Below are positions 1 through 8,362 of a stretch of DNA of 64,000 nucleotides, piece after piece. The notes beneath the pieces were generated by a model that did no database searches, had not been told where the DNA came from, and worked only from the letters and a program-made list of their open reading frames with translations. Both the position numbers and the translations under genes were made by a program. The stretch is from Philodulcilactobacillus myokonensis (GTDB lineage: Bacteria > Bacillota > Bacilli > Lactobacillales > Lactobacillaceae): the NCBI RefSeq assembly GCF_027923585.1, contig NZ_BRPL01000004.1, positions 124,001 through 188,000 on the forward strand. The letters run 5' to 3'. Each line of letters starts with the position of its first letter. Within the stretch, counting starts at the first letter, position 1.

Positions 1-1
1 A

Positions 2-391
2 ATTAAAGCTTTCACCGCACCAAGCAGTCCGTTTGAACCATTAGTATTTACTAATCCATTGATTTCAATCCTACCCAGAATCTTAGTTGGCTTATTTGCT
101 GGATATTTGTTTATCTTATTCGGTCATATTATTAAAAAAACAAGCATAAATATGATCATTACAGGTTTATTGGGCGCACTTTTAAATACCATTTTGGTTC
201 TTGGCATGATTTATTTATTTTACCGCACCCCGGAAGTAGCGAAAGCTTATGGCGCATCAAACCCGGCAATGATTGGAAAATTACTATTAATTGTTGTTGG
301 CACAAATGGTATCCCGGAAGCTATCCTGTCCGCCATTGTCACTCCGTTAATTGCTGATCCAATTTTACATTTTGTAAAACGTGATGATTAA
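2..391 (+). CDS. ECF transporter S component, 5' partial
   Basis: This is the substrate-binding membrane subunit of an energy-coupling factor vitamin transporter. The frame is open from base 2, so the gene runs off the left edge; the TTG at 59 is internal. The visible part has about four membrane segments and the ITNP-like stretch FTNPLISILPRILVG, typical of the PF12822 group (pantothenate, folate or cobalamin type). It lies 65 nt upstream of ecfA1 and probably shares its transcript, suggesting a dedicated S component. The vitamin cannot be read from this fragment. Confidence 0.8.
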   Translation: MKAFTAPSSPFEPLVFTNPLISILPRILVGLFAGYLFILFGHIIKKTSINMIITGLLGALLNTILVLGMIYLFYRTPEVAKAYGASNPAMIGKLLLIVVGTNGIPEAILSAIVTPLIADPILHFVKRDD

Positions 392-456
392 TTATCAATT
401 AATCGGTATAATAATATTATTATACTGATTTTTTTATTAAATAAAGGAGAAATATT

Positions 457-1296
457 TTGCATAACAATGCTATAAATATCAAAAATTTATCATTTAAGTA
501 CCATCGAAATCATAATTTAGCCTTAAATCATATCAATTTAAATATTCAAGAAGGAAAATGGTCAACATTGCTCGGCAGCAATGGGAGTGGTAAATCAACC
601 TTAATAAAATTAATAGTCGGTTTATTACAGCAGCAAGATGGTCAAATTAAAATTTTTGATCGAAAATTAAATGAAAATAACGCTGATGATTTCCGTTCCA
701 ACATTGGAATGGTGTTTCAAAATCCAGAAAATCAATTTGTTGGATCAACCGTGTTAGAAGATGTCGTTTTTGGATTGGAAAATCAAAGAATGAATAGAGA
801 TTTAATGCTTAAAAAAGTAAGATCAATCTTAAAGCAGGTTCAAATGTTAGATTTTATTAATCATAAACCAGAAGAATTATCTGGCGGACAAAAACAACGG
901 GTGGCATTAGCAGGAGCAATGGTTTTACAACCTAAAATATTAATCTTAGATGAAGCGACAAGCATGTTGGATCCTGCAGGGAAAACATCCCTATTACAAT
1001 TAGTTAAACATATGCAGAGTCAAAATCAAATGACGGTATTAGCAATTACCCATGATATTAATGAAGTTAAATTTTCAGATTATATGATAATTTTAAATCA
1101 TGGTCGAATTAAATTTAGTGGAAATCCAAAAGAAGGGGTTTTAAAAGCATCCCTCTTAAAAAATTGTGGATTGGATCAGCCATTAGATATTAAAATCCAG
1201 AAATATTTATCATCCCATGGAATGAAGTTTAATCAATGGTTCATGAATCGAAAGGAGTTAATTGGTGCAATATGGCAATCCAATTCAAAAATGTAA
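457..1296 (+). CDS. ecfA1: ECF transporter ATPase EcfA1
   Basis: One of the two cytoplasmic ATPases that power ECF vitamin uptake. The 279-aa protein has Walker A GSNGSGKST (residues 40-48), Q-loop Q88, signature LSGGQ (141-145) and Walker B LILDEA (about 162-167), followed by an H-loop in ITHD. The start is TTG, placed 7 nt after AAAGGAG. It overlaps ecfA2. This module has its own S component upstream and no truA/rplM downstream, unlike the usual ribosomal-cluster ecfAAT of lactobacilli, so it may be a second or relocated copy. Confidence 0.93.
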   Translation: MHNNAINIKNLSFKYHRNHNLALNHINLNIQEGKWSTLLGSNGSGKSTLIKLIVGLLQQQDGQIKIFDRKLNENNADDFRSNIGMVFQNPENQFVGSTVLEDVVFGLENQRMNRDLMLKKVRSILKQVQMLDFINHKPEELSGGQKQRVALAGAMVLQPKILILDEATSMLDPAGKTSLLQLVKHMQSQNQMTVLAITHDINEVKFSDYMIILNHGRIKFSGNPKEGVLKASLLKNCGLDQPLDIKIQKYLSSHGMKFNQWFMNRKELIGAIWQSNSKM

Positions 1297-2018
1297 GCTA
1301 TGTTTACCATCAAAATGCTAAGCAGCCATTTGAAGCATTAAAAAATATTAATTTTCATATTCAAACAGGTAGTTTAACGGCTATAATTGGTCAGACTGGA
1401 AGTGGTAAATCAACATTAATTCGTCATTTAAATGGACTACTTCATCCAACCAAGGGTGAGGTAATTATTGATCATTTTCACATTGATAATAAAACTGATG
1501 ATGCTAATTTATATGAACTTAGGAAAAAAGTTGGTGTTATTTTTCAATTCCCAGAACACCAATTATTTGCTAAAACGGTCTTAGATGACGTCTCATTTGG
1601 GTCCATTAATTTTGGTTTTAAAAAATCCATTGCAATTAAAAATGCTAAGGATAGTTTAAAACTACTTGGCGTTAATGAACATTGGTTTCACCAAGCACCA
1701 TTGGAATTGTCAGGAGGTCAAATGAGAAGGGTGGCATTAGCTGGTGTTTTAGCATTCCATCCTAAAATATTAGTCCTTGATGAACCAACTGCCGGTTTAG
1801 ATCCTAATGGTCACCGACAAATAATGGCAATTATTAAATCGTTACAAGTAGAACAGCACGTAACGATTATTATGGTGACACATTCAATGAATGACGTCGC
1901 TAATTACGCAGATCAAGTAATCGTGATGCAAAATGGAAAATTACTTCAATCAACTACTCCAAAAAAATTATTTCAAAATATTCCATTTTTAAAGCAACAT
2001 CATTTAGGATTACCTTAA
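1272..2018 (+). CDS. ecfA2: ECF transporter ATPase EcfA2, truncated by in-frame stop
   Basis: Partner ATPase of EcfA1. I place the start at the ATG at 1272 because the product then begins MAIQFKNVSYVYH as family members do; the longer frame from 1236 lies inside ecfA1. Walker A GQTGSGKST is at residues 40-48, LSGGQ and LVLDEPTAGLDP follow. A TAA at 2016 ends it at 248 aa, but the same frame then stays open for 38 more codons to a TAA at 2133 that overlaps the ecfT ATG, giving the usual length of about 287 aa. The C-terminal helices that pair EcfA1 with EcfA2 would be lost. Confidence 0.88.
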   Translation: MAIQFKNVSYVYHQNAKQPFEALKNINFHIQTGSLTAIIGQTGSGKSTLIRHLNGLLHPTKGEVIIDHFHIDNKTDDANLYELRKKVGVIFQFPEHQLFAKTVLDDVSFGSINFGFKKSIAIKNAKDSLKLLGVNEHWFHQAPLELSGGQMRRVALAGVLAFHPKILVLDEPTAGLDPNGHRQIMAIIKSLQVEQHVTIIMVTHSMNDVANYADQVIVMQNGKLLQSTTPKKLFQNIPFLKQHHLGLP

Positions 2019-2135
2019 GCCTCTCAATTTGCTTTGGAATTATTCAATCACCATGATAAATTACAACAGACTCCAATTACATTTAAAGAACTAAAGTTAA
2101 TGTTAAATCATAAGTTCTTGGATAAGGAGTCATAA
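2016..2135 (+). pseudogene. ecfA2: Detached C-terminal tail of EcfA2
   Basis: After the TAA at 2016-2018 the ecfA2 frame continues without a stop for 38 codons, reading ASQFALELFNHHDKLQQ and on to KFLDKES, then TAA at 2133-2135. This matches the helical end expected of EcfA2 and ends in a TAATG overlap with ecfT, so a single AAA-to-TAA type change is the simplest explanation. Confidence 0.85.
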
Positions 2136-2932
2136 TGGATAATTTTATTTTTGGCCAATATTCTCCAGGTGATTCTTTCATTCATCGACTTGATCCGCGA
2201 AACAAATTATTTTTAACCATTTTAATTATTGTCGCTAGTTTATTAATTCATTCATGGGTGAGCCCTTTGATTTTATTATTAGTTTGTGCCTTTGCTATTC
2301 AAACATCCCATGTCGGTTGGCATTTCCTTATTCACGGGATTAAATTTTTTATTCATATGATTTTGTTGACTTCATTACTTCAGTTATTATTAAGTCGTAG
2401 TGGCAAAGTTTATTGGTACTTTTGGATCTTTAATATTAGTTCATTTGGCGCCCATATAGCAATAATGAGTTTTTTTAGATTCATAATTGCCATTATCATT
2501 AGCATGTTGTTCCTACTAACAACGTCACCCATTGAAATATCTGATACGATATCAAGTTTATTAAATCCTTTAAAATTTATTCATGTCCCTGTTGAAGATA
2601 TCAGTTTAACGATTTCTATTGCCTTAAGGTTTGTTCCAACAATGACTGGAGAAGTCCATCGCATTATGGATGCCCAAAAATCACGTGGTGTTCAATTTCA
2701 TAAGGGTAATGTCATTAAACGAATTAAAATGTCCATTCCAATTATGTTCCCACTATTTATTAATACCTTTAAACGGGCTGAAGATTTAGCATCTGCAATG
2801 ATATTAAGAGGCTATACTGGTAATCGTTATCGGAGTAGTATTAGAAAAATGCATTGGCATATCAATGATACGATTGTTTTTATCGCTATCATTTTAATTA
2901 TTATACTAATATTTTTATTAATTGAATCATAA
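2135..2932 (+). CDS. ecfT: ECF transporter transmembrane protein EcfT
   Basis: Membrane scaffold that couples EcfA1/EcfA2 to S components. The 265-aa protein starts with the family opening FGQYSPGDSFIHRLDPRNK, has several hydrophobic segments, and carries the two short cytoplasmic coupling motifs as AQKSRG (about residue 182) and ILRGYTG (about residue 224). Its ribosome site AAGGAGT lies in the untranslated ecfA2 tail and its ATG overlaps the old ecfA2 stop, so it may be poorly translated if ecfA2 translation ends early. Confidence 0.93.
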   Translation: MDNFIFGQYSPGDSFIHRLDPRNKLFLTILIIVASLLIHSWVSPLILLLVCAFAIQTSHVGWHFLIHGIKFFIHMILLTSLLQLLLSRSGKVYWYFWIFNISSFGAHIAIMSFFRFIIAIIISMLFLLTTSPIEISDTISSLLNPLKFIHVPVEDISLTISIALRFVPTMTGEVHRIMDAQKSRGVQFHKGNVIKRIKMSIPIMFPLFINTFKRAEDLASAMILRGYTGNRYRSSIRKMHWHINDTIVFIAIILIIILIFLLIES

Positions 2933-3009
2933 TAAGTTGAATTCCTTGCATTAGAGTTGGGTTAAAGTTGTAGTATTATCGTTGAACATAATCTTAAGGA
3001 GGTTTCTCA

Positions 3010-4050
3010 ATGAAAGATACAGTATTTGTAAAACCAGGCCAGGTTAAAATTGCAAATGTAGCAAAACCAAAAATTCAAAAGGATGATGACGTCATTTTAC
3101 ACGTTGTCAGAACTTGTGTTTGTGGATCCGATTTATGGTCATACCGTGGATTAGACGATAAAGCACATAATTCTAACAATAATGGTCATGAAGCTATTGG
3201 AATCGTTGAAGAAGTTGGTAAAAACATCACCACTGTTAAACCAGGTGATTTTGTGATTGCACCATTTACCCATGGATGTGGACATTGTGCCGCATGTCTT
3301 GCTGGATTTGATGGCGATTGTTTATCACATTCAGATAATAATAGCTCTGATTACCAAGCAGAATATGTTCGCTATCAACATGCTGAATGGTCACTAGTTA
3401 AAATTCCAGGTAATCCTGATGACTACAGTGATGGGATGTTAAATTCATTCTTAGCACTTTCAGATGTCATGGCAACCGGTTATCACGCTGCTAGAACTGC
3501 TCGTGTCAGCAGGGGCGATACTGTCGCTGTCGTTGGTGATGGTGCCGTTGGATTATGTGGTGTTATTTCCGCTAAGTTACGTGGTGCCAAACAAATCATT
3601 GCTTTGAGTGGTCATAAGGACAGACAACAATTAGCAGTTGAATTTGGTGCAACTGACATTGTTGCTGAACGTGGTGATGATGCTGTTAAACATGTTATGA
3701 AATTAACTCATAACCATGGTGCCGATGCAGTATTAGAATGTGTTGGAACTGACTTAACATTAGATACTGCTCTAAAAATTGCTAGGCCAGGTGCTTCTGT
3801 TGGCCGTGTTGGCTTACCTCATTCACCAAAAATGAATGCTGCAACCACTTTCTTAAAGAACATTAGTTTATCTGGTGGAATTGCTGCCGTTACAACTTAT
3901 GACAAGTCAATCTTACTTAAAGCTGTTTTAGATGGTGACATTCACCCTGGTAAAGTATTTAACAAACGATTCTCACTTGATGATATTGATAATGCTTATA
4001 AAGCCATGGTTGACCGTAAAGCTATCAAATCATTAATTGTTGTTGATTAA
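3010..4050 (+). CDS. Zinc-dependent alcohol dehydrogenase
   Basis: Medium-chain dehydrogenase/reductase that interconverts alcohols and aldehydes or ketones with NAD(P)H. Catalytic-zinc ligands are C38 (CGSD) and H60-E61 (GHE). The structural zinc cysteines are all present at 90, 93, 96 and 104. The nucleotide fold shows GDGAVG near residue 177. Length 346 aa is normal. The ATG follows AAGGAGG by 7 nt, and a strong hairpin follows the stop, so it is monocistronic. The substrate is not determined; sorbitol/threonine-type relatives are also possible. Confidence 0.9.
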   Translation: MKDTVFVKPGQVKIANVAKPKIQKDDDVILHVVRTCVCGSDLWSYRGLDDKAHNSNNNGHEAIGIVEEVGKNITTVKPGDFVIAPFTHGCGHCAACLAGFDGDCLSHSDNNSSDYQAEYVRYQHAEWSLVKIPGNPDDYSDGMLNSFLALSDVMATGYHAARTARVSRGDTVAVVGDGAVGLCGVISAKLRGAKQIIALSGHKDRQQLAVEFGATDIVAERGDDAVKHVMKLTHNHGADAVLECVGTDLTLDTALKIARPGASVGRVGLPHSPKMNAATTFLKNISLSGGIAAVTTYDKSILLKAVLDGDIHPGKVFNKRFSLDDIDNAYKAMVDRKAIKSLIVVD

Positions 4051-4077
4051 TTTAAATTTTTTAAAGATATAAAATCG

Positions 4078-4116
4078 AAAGCATCCCACAAAGTAAATTT
4101 TGTGGGATGCTTTTAT
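4078..4116 (+). terminator. Rho-independent terminator after adh
   Basis: A perfect 15-bp inverted repeat (arms 4078-4092 and 4099-4113, core GCATCCCACAAA) with a 6-nt loop and a T-rich tail, 28 nt after the alcohol dehydrogenase stop. Confidence 0.95.
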
Positions 4117-4329
4117 TTTGACTGACTTTATTTAATTTTTACCATTATTTTGCAGTAAATATAATTTCAACTGGTACGATGAAATCAAAAGGTAGATTCA
4201 ATAAGGTAACTGATTTAAAGAATGGCTTTTACATTATTTATCAAAAGCATGATATTTTGATTAAAAAGTAACTTACATTAATTAATTTAAAAAGGACCGG
4301 AATTTTGATTCTGATTCTTTTTGTATAGA
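4117..4329. other. Intergenic stretch with one doubtful 30-codon frame
   Basis: No convincing gene. The only candidate is ATG 4179 to TAA 4271 on the plus strand, coding a lysine-rich 30-residue peptide (MKSKGRFNKV...), without a clear ribosome site. It may be a relic. Confidence 0.3.
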
Positions 4330-4359
4330 TTGAATTGAATAGGATGATTAGGGTAAAAT
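4330..4359 (+). promoter_or_regulatory. Predicted promoter for 4389-5110
   Basis: TTGAAT (4330-4335), an 18-nt spacer and TAAAAT (4354-4359). The start of transcription would fall near 4366, almost on the ATG at 4368, which favours the later ATG at 4389. Confidence 0.45.
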
Positions 4360-4388
4360 ATAAATAAATGAAGGGGATGGTTAAAATA

Positions 4389-4745
4389 ATGGGAAAAAAC
4401 AAAGATAAAATGTTGGAAACCATAATTGCAACTGTTGCATTTCTAACTGCATGGATCATGATTTCATTAATTCAATTTCATTCATTATTTAGTACTAATT
4501 TATTTGGTGGGTATTTATTAGCACTTTTATTTTCAATTATCTACATTTGGTTTAGACAAAATGTTAAAATTAGAAATATTTTAATGACAATAACGCTAAT
4601 TATTTCATTAACTGTGACTGCAATTATTAAACATACTTCGTTCATTTATGCCGCATTGATTATAATAGCTGCTGTTATTGTTATGATAATTTTATTTATG
4701 GCTGAACGTTGGATTAATAAATTGAAAATCAAAAGGAGCAGATAA
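4389..4745 (+). CDS. Small integral membrane protein
   Basis: Not recognised. The 118-aa product (MGKNKDKMLETI...) has four hydrophobic segments with short polar ends and a basic tail KLKIKRSR. Alternative starts at 4368 and 4377 lie at or beside the likely transcript start or touch the AAGGGG ribosome site. The stop is 2 nt before the next ATG, so the two genes are co-translated. Confidence 0.7.
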   Translation: MGKNKDKMLETIIATVAFLTAWIMISLIQFHSLFSTNLFGGYLLALLFSIIYIWFRQNVKIRNILMTITLIISLTVTAIIKHTSFIYAALIIIAAVIVMIILFMAERWINKLKIKRSR

Positions 4746-4747
4746 AT

Positions 4748-5110
4748 ATGAAAAGTAGCAATGTTCCAAATAGGTACAAAGATCAAGCCGATTTAATAAA
4801 AGCAATGTTCTTAGAAAATCGAAAACATGTTCCTGGTGTTAGAATTGATGAAGATGATATGAGGATTACCTTTGCTTTTACTAATAGGGAGGATTGTGAT
4901 CTATCAAATGTGCATAGCAATGTTTTGGACTTACTTTCGATTGTTGGTGATTTAGCAATTAAGTTTGAAATGTCAGGAGAATACGACAATCAACATAAGT
5001 TTGTTGAACTTCAGGTGATTGATGATAGGATGGATGTTTTGCCTAATATGCAACCACCTAAGGACGCAACAATCACTCATTTGAAAATTGAAAAGAATAA
5101 AAAGCATTAA
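4748..5110 (+). CDS. Hypothetical soluble protein
   Basis: Not recognised. A 120-aa soluble, charged protein (MKSSNVPNRYKDQAD...), preceded by AAAAGGAG and spaced 2 nt from the membrane-protein gene, so probably an operon partner. No signal peptide or membrane segment. Its last 4 nt overlap the end of the convergent reductase gene. Confidence 0.7.
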   Translation: MKSSNVPNRYKDQADLIKAMFLENRKHVPGVRIDEDDMRITFAFTNREDCDLSNVHSNVLDLLSIVGDLAIKFEMSGEYDNQHKFVELQVIDDRMDVLPNMQPPKDATITHLKIEKNKKH

Positions 5111-5691
5111 AATTTGATTTGCTCTAATTGATTAAGATAATTAGTTCGTTTTTGATTAGTTGAGTTGGTGATTCCACCCAGGTTATGCCATTTAACATTT
5201 TGAATCCCAAGTTGCTTTAAAGTTTGTTTAATGAAAATTTTTTTAATTGCATTCCCAGCCATAAAACGATAGTAAAGAGTGGGTGAAGTCGAGGTCGTAA
5301 AAACATAGTTTGATTTTAAATTAGTTAAGGTTCCTTTAACACCTGTCTTAGTGACAACGTGAGTTTTACTAGGGCCTTCTTTCATCACCTTATCAACAAA
5401 TCCTTTTAGCATCCCTGGAATACTGTTCCACCAAATGGGTGTAATAAAAATAATCCCACTAGCTTGTTTTAATCGTTTCAAATATTCTTGAACAAGTGGG
5501 TCATGGGTGCCACCGTTATGAAACATTTTTAATTCCTGTTGATCATAAACTGGATTAAAATGGTCATGATACAAATCAATTAAGTGATAGTTAATATTTT
5601 GTTTTGTTAAACTACTTTCAATTTTAAGCAATTCAGCATGGTTAAAACTACCATTATATGGATGGCAATAAACAATTAACATTCGTTTCAT
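5107..5691 (-). CDS. NAD(P)H-dependent oxidoreductase, flavodoxin-like fold
   Basis: Flavodoxin_2/NAD(P)H dehydrogenase (quinone) family, 194 aa. It opens with a beta strand and phosphate-binding turn (MLIVYCHPYNGSFNHA), and has the family segment ITPIWWNSIPGMLKGFVDKV near residues 88-107 that lines FMN. Probable role is two-electron reduction of quinones, nitro or azo compounds. It starts 1 nt after the TetR gene stop, so it is very likely the target of that regulator. Confidence 0.85.
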   Translation of the reverse strand: MKRMLIVYCHPYNGSFNHAELLKIESSLTKQNINYHLIDLYHDHFNPVYDQQELKMFHNGGTHDPLVQEYLKRLKQASGIIFITPIWWNSIPGMLKGFVDKVMKEGPSKTHVVTKTGVKGTLTNLKSNYVFTTSTSPTLYYRFMAGNAIKKIFIKQTLKQLGIQNVKWHNLGGITNSTNQKRTNYLNQLEQIKF

Positions 5692-5692
5692 T

Positions 5693-6253
5693 TTATTTCT
5701 CCTCTAATAATTTACGTAAAGTATCATTCATTAATTTCTCATCTATTTTCACCACCTGTTTACTAACCAACATTCCATAACCTAGGATGAAAGACCATAA
5801 TTGAATGAAAGTTGTATTAATTAAAACAGTGTCATCCGTCTTTAAAGCTGCTGCAATGATTGATTTAGTAATCGAAAGAAAGGGCATTTCAGCACCGATT
5901 CTTGCATCACGATAACTATCTAAAGCGGCATTATTAAAAAATAAAAAACTCATGACGTGATTAGATGAATTAAATAGGTAGATGATGTCTTTGCCTAAAT
6001 TCATAAGGGATGAATGAGGTTGTTTTTGATAATCTTTAATATCTGGATAAATTTGTTCATAAACTTGTTTTGATAGTTTTTTAGTTGCCATCATAAAAAG
6101 TTCTGATTTATTTTTAAAATGTTTATAAAAAGCACCAGTTGTAATGCCTAATTCTTTAGTGATTTTTCTTAATGAAATTTCGGCAGAACCATTAGTTCTT
6201 ATTTTCTGAACGGTTAAATCAATAATTTGTTGACGGATTGAATCTTTGTCCAT
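5693..6253 (-). CDS. TetR/AcrR family transcriptional regulator
   Basis: Repressor with an N-terminal helix-turn-helix: ISLRKITKELGITTGAFYKHFKNKSELF covers residues about 27-54. I use the ATG at 6253 (MDKDSIRQQI), which has AGAAAGGAAAG just upstream; the frame is open to 6364 but the extra part covers the operators. It is followed at once by the reductase gene. Two matching palindromes upstream suggest autoregulation. The ligand is unknown; an electrophile or quinone would suit the target. Confidence 0.88.
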   Translation of the reverse strand: MDKDSIRQQIIDLTVQKIRTNGSAEISLRKITKELGITTGAFYKHFKNKSELFMMATKKLSKQVYEQIYPDIKDYQKQPHSSLMNLGKDIIYLFNSSNHVMSFLFFNNAALDSYRDARIGAEMPFLSITKSIIAAALKTDDTVLINTTFIQLWSFILGYGMLVSKQVVKIDEKLMNDTLRKLLEEK

Positions 6254-6275
6254 ATTAACTTTCCTTTCTGATTTG

Positions 6276-6318
6276 ATAACAGTGTTATTTGCATTTAGAA
6301 TGATAACATCGTTATCAT
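6276..6318. promoter_or_regulatory. Twin TetR-type operators
   Basis: Two copies of the palindrome ATAAC-N3-GTTAT, at 6276-6288 and 6303-6315, with centres 27 bp apart. The second extends to ATGATAAC-ATC-GTTATCAT (6300-6318), a perfect 8-bp inverted repeat. They sit between the start of the tetR gene and a divergent small gene, as autoregulated TetR operators do. Confidence 0.75.
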
Positions 6319-6387
6319 GAAAAGAAAAGTAAAGGATGCTTAGAATATGTTCAAATAAATCCAAATTAATGAATGGTGTGATTAACT

Positions 6388-6546
6388 ATGGACTTTTGGA
6401 ATTTCATACTGGATATAATTTTTAATTTCTTAATCCCCGGTGGCGGGTACAATAAAAACACAAGCAAAACTTTTGCTTATGTTCAAATAGTAATCGTTAT
6501 GATTTTATTAATAGTCGGATTAATTATATTGATTAGCAGATTTTGA
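6388..6546 (+). CDS. Small membrane protein, 52 aa
   Basis: Not recognised. The product MDFWNFILDII... has a central PGGG turn and a C-terminal hydrophobic segment of about 20 residues ending ISRF. It is divergent from tetR, so the twin operators might also control it. The ribosome site is weak (GGTGTG). Confidence 0.45.
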   Translation: MDFWNFILDIIFNFLIPGGGYNKNTSKTFAYVQIVIVMILLIVGLIILISRF

Positions 6547-6557
6547 TTAATTTTAAA

Positions 6558-6731
6558 CTAAATAATCATTATTAATGCACAGATTAGATTCAGTGAAACA
6601 TTCCAAAATCCATTGGGATTAATAACATGATAACCGATTGATCTATCCATAATGATTGCAAAGGCATTATCAAATGCCATTAAAATACAAAACCAAATTC
6701 CCATTTCAATATAATTAATTAATATTTCCAC
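6558..6731 (-). CDS. Small membrane protein, 57 aa, GTG start
   Basis: Not recognised. GTG at 6731 is preceded by GAGAGGAAT at good spacing. The product (MEILINYIEMGIWFCILMAF...) has two hydrophobic segments around a polar loop with DRSIGYH and ends ICALIMII. Its stop faces that of the 6388 frame 11 nt away. Confidence 0.5.
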   Translation of the reverse strand: MEILINYIEMGIWFCILMAFDNAFAIIMDRSIGYHVINPNGFWNVSLNLICALIMII

Positions 6732-6938
6732 ATTCTTAATTCCTCTCTATGTTTAGTAGCGAACATTAAATAAATTTACTACTTTTTAACGCATTTGGTA
6801 GGAATAAAATGGATGGGGAACCAATTTTATTATTTACTTTACATAACATAGATTATACGCAGTGTATAAAAAAGGGCTACATGTCAAGCCGAAATCCAAC
6901 AAAATTAAGATTTTATCTATATAAAGTAAATTTTAATA

Positions 6939-6972
6939 TAAAAAAGAAGCATAACAATTTATAATGTTATGC
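6939..6972 (-). terminator. Terminator after the 7006-7952 unit
   Basis: 8-bp arms GCATAACA/TGTTATGC (6949-6956, 6965-6972); on the minus strand it is followed by a T-run (plus-strand A-run 6940-6945), 34 nt beyond the stop at 7006. Confidence 0.8.
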
Positions 6973-7005
6973 CTCTTAAAATCAGACATTAGTAATTATT
7001 ATGAA

Positions 7006-7596
7006 TCACCAATTATTGCCAATTAAAATATATGGTATCTTTCTTAATGAAGAAGTTTTTAAATATATTTTAAGCTGATAATACGAATTTTTAGCAATTG
7101 ATTTGTCTTTCTTATTTTTAATTTTTCTAATCATATTAGATAATTTTTTAAATTTTTTGTTAGCAGGATGATGGAAAATATTTCCTTCAAGTTTTACAAT
7201 CGGCTTTAAGGTTTTTGAATGACTATTTGTATAATAGAAGCTACTAGGATAATTGGCCCAGATGTTGTATTTATTACCTTTAGATACTAAATTGAAAGAA
7301 ATAGCATTTTTGTAGGTACCGATATGTCTTATTTGAAATCTTACCTTATTTTTTACAATTTTATTGTATTGCTTTTTACTAAGGTTAGTTAATATATAAT
7401 CATGATTACCATAAAGTAAGGAGTATGAATAGCCCTGACGTTTGAAAGTGTTAGCCCATTTAGCATTTCTAGTAACATACTTTGTATGTGTTTGAGAAAT
7501 ACTAGCCGATACATTATTACTGCTATTAATAGATAAGATAAATAATGATAAAAAAGTTATTACTAATATAAACATTTCTTTTTTTAATGATTTCAT
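7006..7596 (-). CDS. Secreted basic protein of unknown function
   Basis: Not recognised. 196 aa with a signal peptide (hydrophobic FILVITFLSLFIL, likely cleavage near VSAS). The mature part is rich in lysine, asparagine and tyrosine, with no cysteine pair or known catalytic motif. Ribosome site AAAGGACG precedes the ATG. It lies 18 nt after another secreted-protein gene whose signal peptide is frameshifted, so the two form one transcript ending at the hairpin near 6950. Confidence 0.65.
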   Translation of the reverse strand: MKSLKKEMFILVITFLSLFILSINSSNNVSASISQTHTKYVTRNAKWANTFKRQGYSYSLLYGNHDYILTNLSKKQYNKIVKNKVRFQIRHIGTYKNAISFNLVSKGNKYNIWANYPSSFYYTNSHSKTLKPIVKLEGNIFHHPANKKFKKLSNMIRKIKNKKDKSIAKNSYYQLKIYLKTSSLRKIPYILIGNNW

Positions 7597-7614
7597 ATTA
7601 TGATCGTCCTTTAA

Positions 7615-7952
7615 TTAATTATCCATGAAGTACCAACCGTATTTCATTCCTCCACATTTAGCTGATCTGTTAGCTGGAGATAGATTATTATAAAAGCGCT
7701 TCTTGATCTTAGCAGTAGTATGTGCTGCATACAATTCATTAAATAATCCACTATCATTTATTTGACTAGAACTATCATTAGAATTAAGTGAATTACTGTT
7801 AGTATTATCATCGTTTGTATTTTGAACAGTAGTGTTGTTACTAGTATTTGTTCTTAAAGAATTAGCCAAAACACTCCCCCCATTAATAACGTTGCAAACA
7901 ATAAAGCTGACATTAAAGATACACTTACTTTAGATAAATATGATTGTTTCAT
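7615..7952 (-). pseudogene. Secreted Asn/Ser-rich protein, frameshifted in signal peptide
   Basis: The ATG at 7952 has AAGGGAG upstream and encodes a signal-peptide start (MKQSYLSKVSVSLMSALLF...). At a run of six C (7876-7881; G6 on the coding strand) it goes out of frame and stops. One extra G would join it to a frame reading SVLANSLRTNTSNN, a natural cleavage region, then an Asn/Ser/Thr-rich linker and a C-terminal domain ending CGGMKYGWYFMDN at 7615. Complete product about 112 aa. Either a base-call error, a phase switch or decay. Confidence 0.7.
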
Positions 7953-8362
7953 AGAACAAGACTCCCTTTCAAAATTATTGTAATGTGTTTAAAAATTTAA
8001 TTCAATAATTTTGTGTAAATAAAAATATTAATACATAGATTCTAAAATATCTTCTAGTACTCTTAAAATTATGGGCGATTTTAATCCAAAGCGTTAGAAT
8101 TTACAATTAATATAATCATAATTCTTTCCAACAACGTTTTGTACCAATATTTCCAGCTTATTTACATCATTTAATAATGATCATTTCATTTTTATATTAG
8201 GTGTGTATGGCAACTTTTAAATTCGGATGCAAAAAACAATTTTAGCAACAAATAATCAGTACTAAATTAAATCAATTAAATTTAAATATCACTCTTAAAT
8301 TACCATAACGTGGTTTCTAATATACATAGTAAGATTTTATAAATATATGGTGTTCAAAAACA
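7953..8362. other. AT-rich intergenic stretch without genes
   Basis: No supported gene. It contains the ribosome site and presumably the promoter of the minus-strand secreted-protein unit near its left end and plain AT-rich DNA elsewhere. Confidence 0.6.

Noticed and set aside
4241-4459. 72-aa minus-strand open frame across the 4389 gene start
   Set aside because: It lies antisense over the promoter and start of a better supported gene, has no ribosome site, and its hydrophobic look follows from AT-rich DNA.
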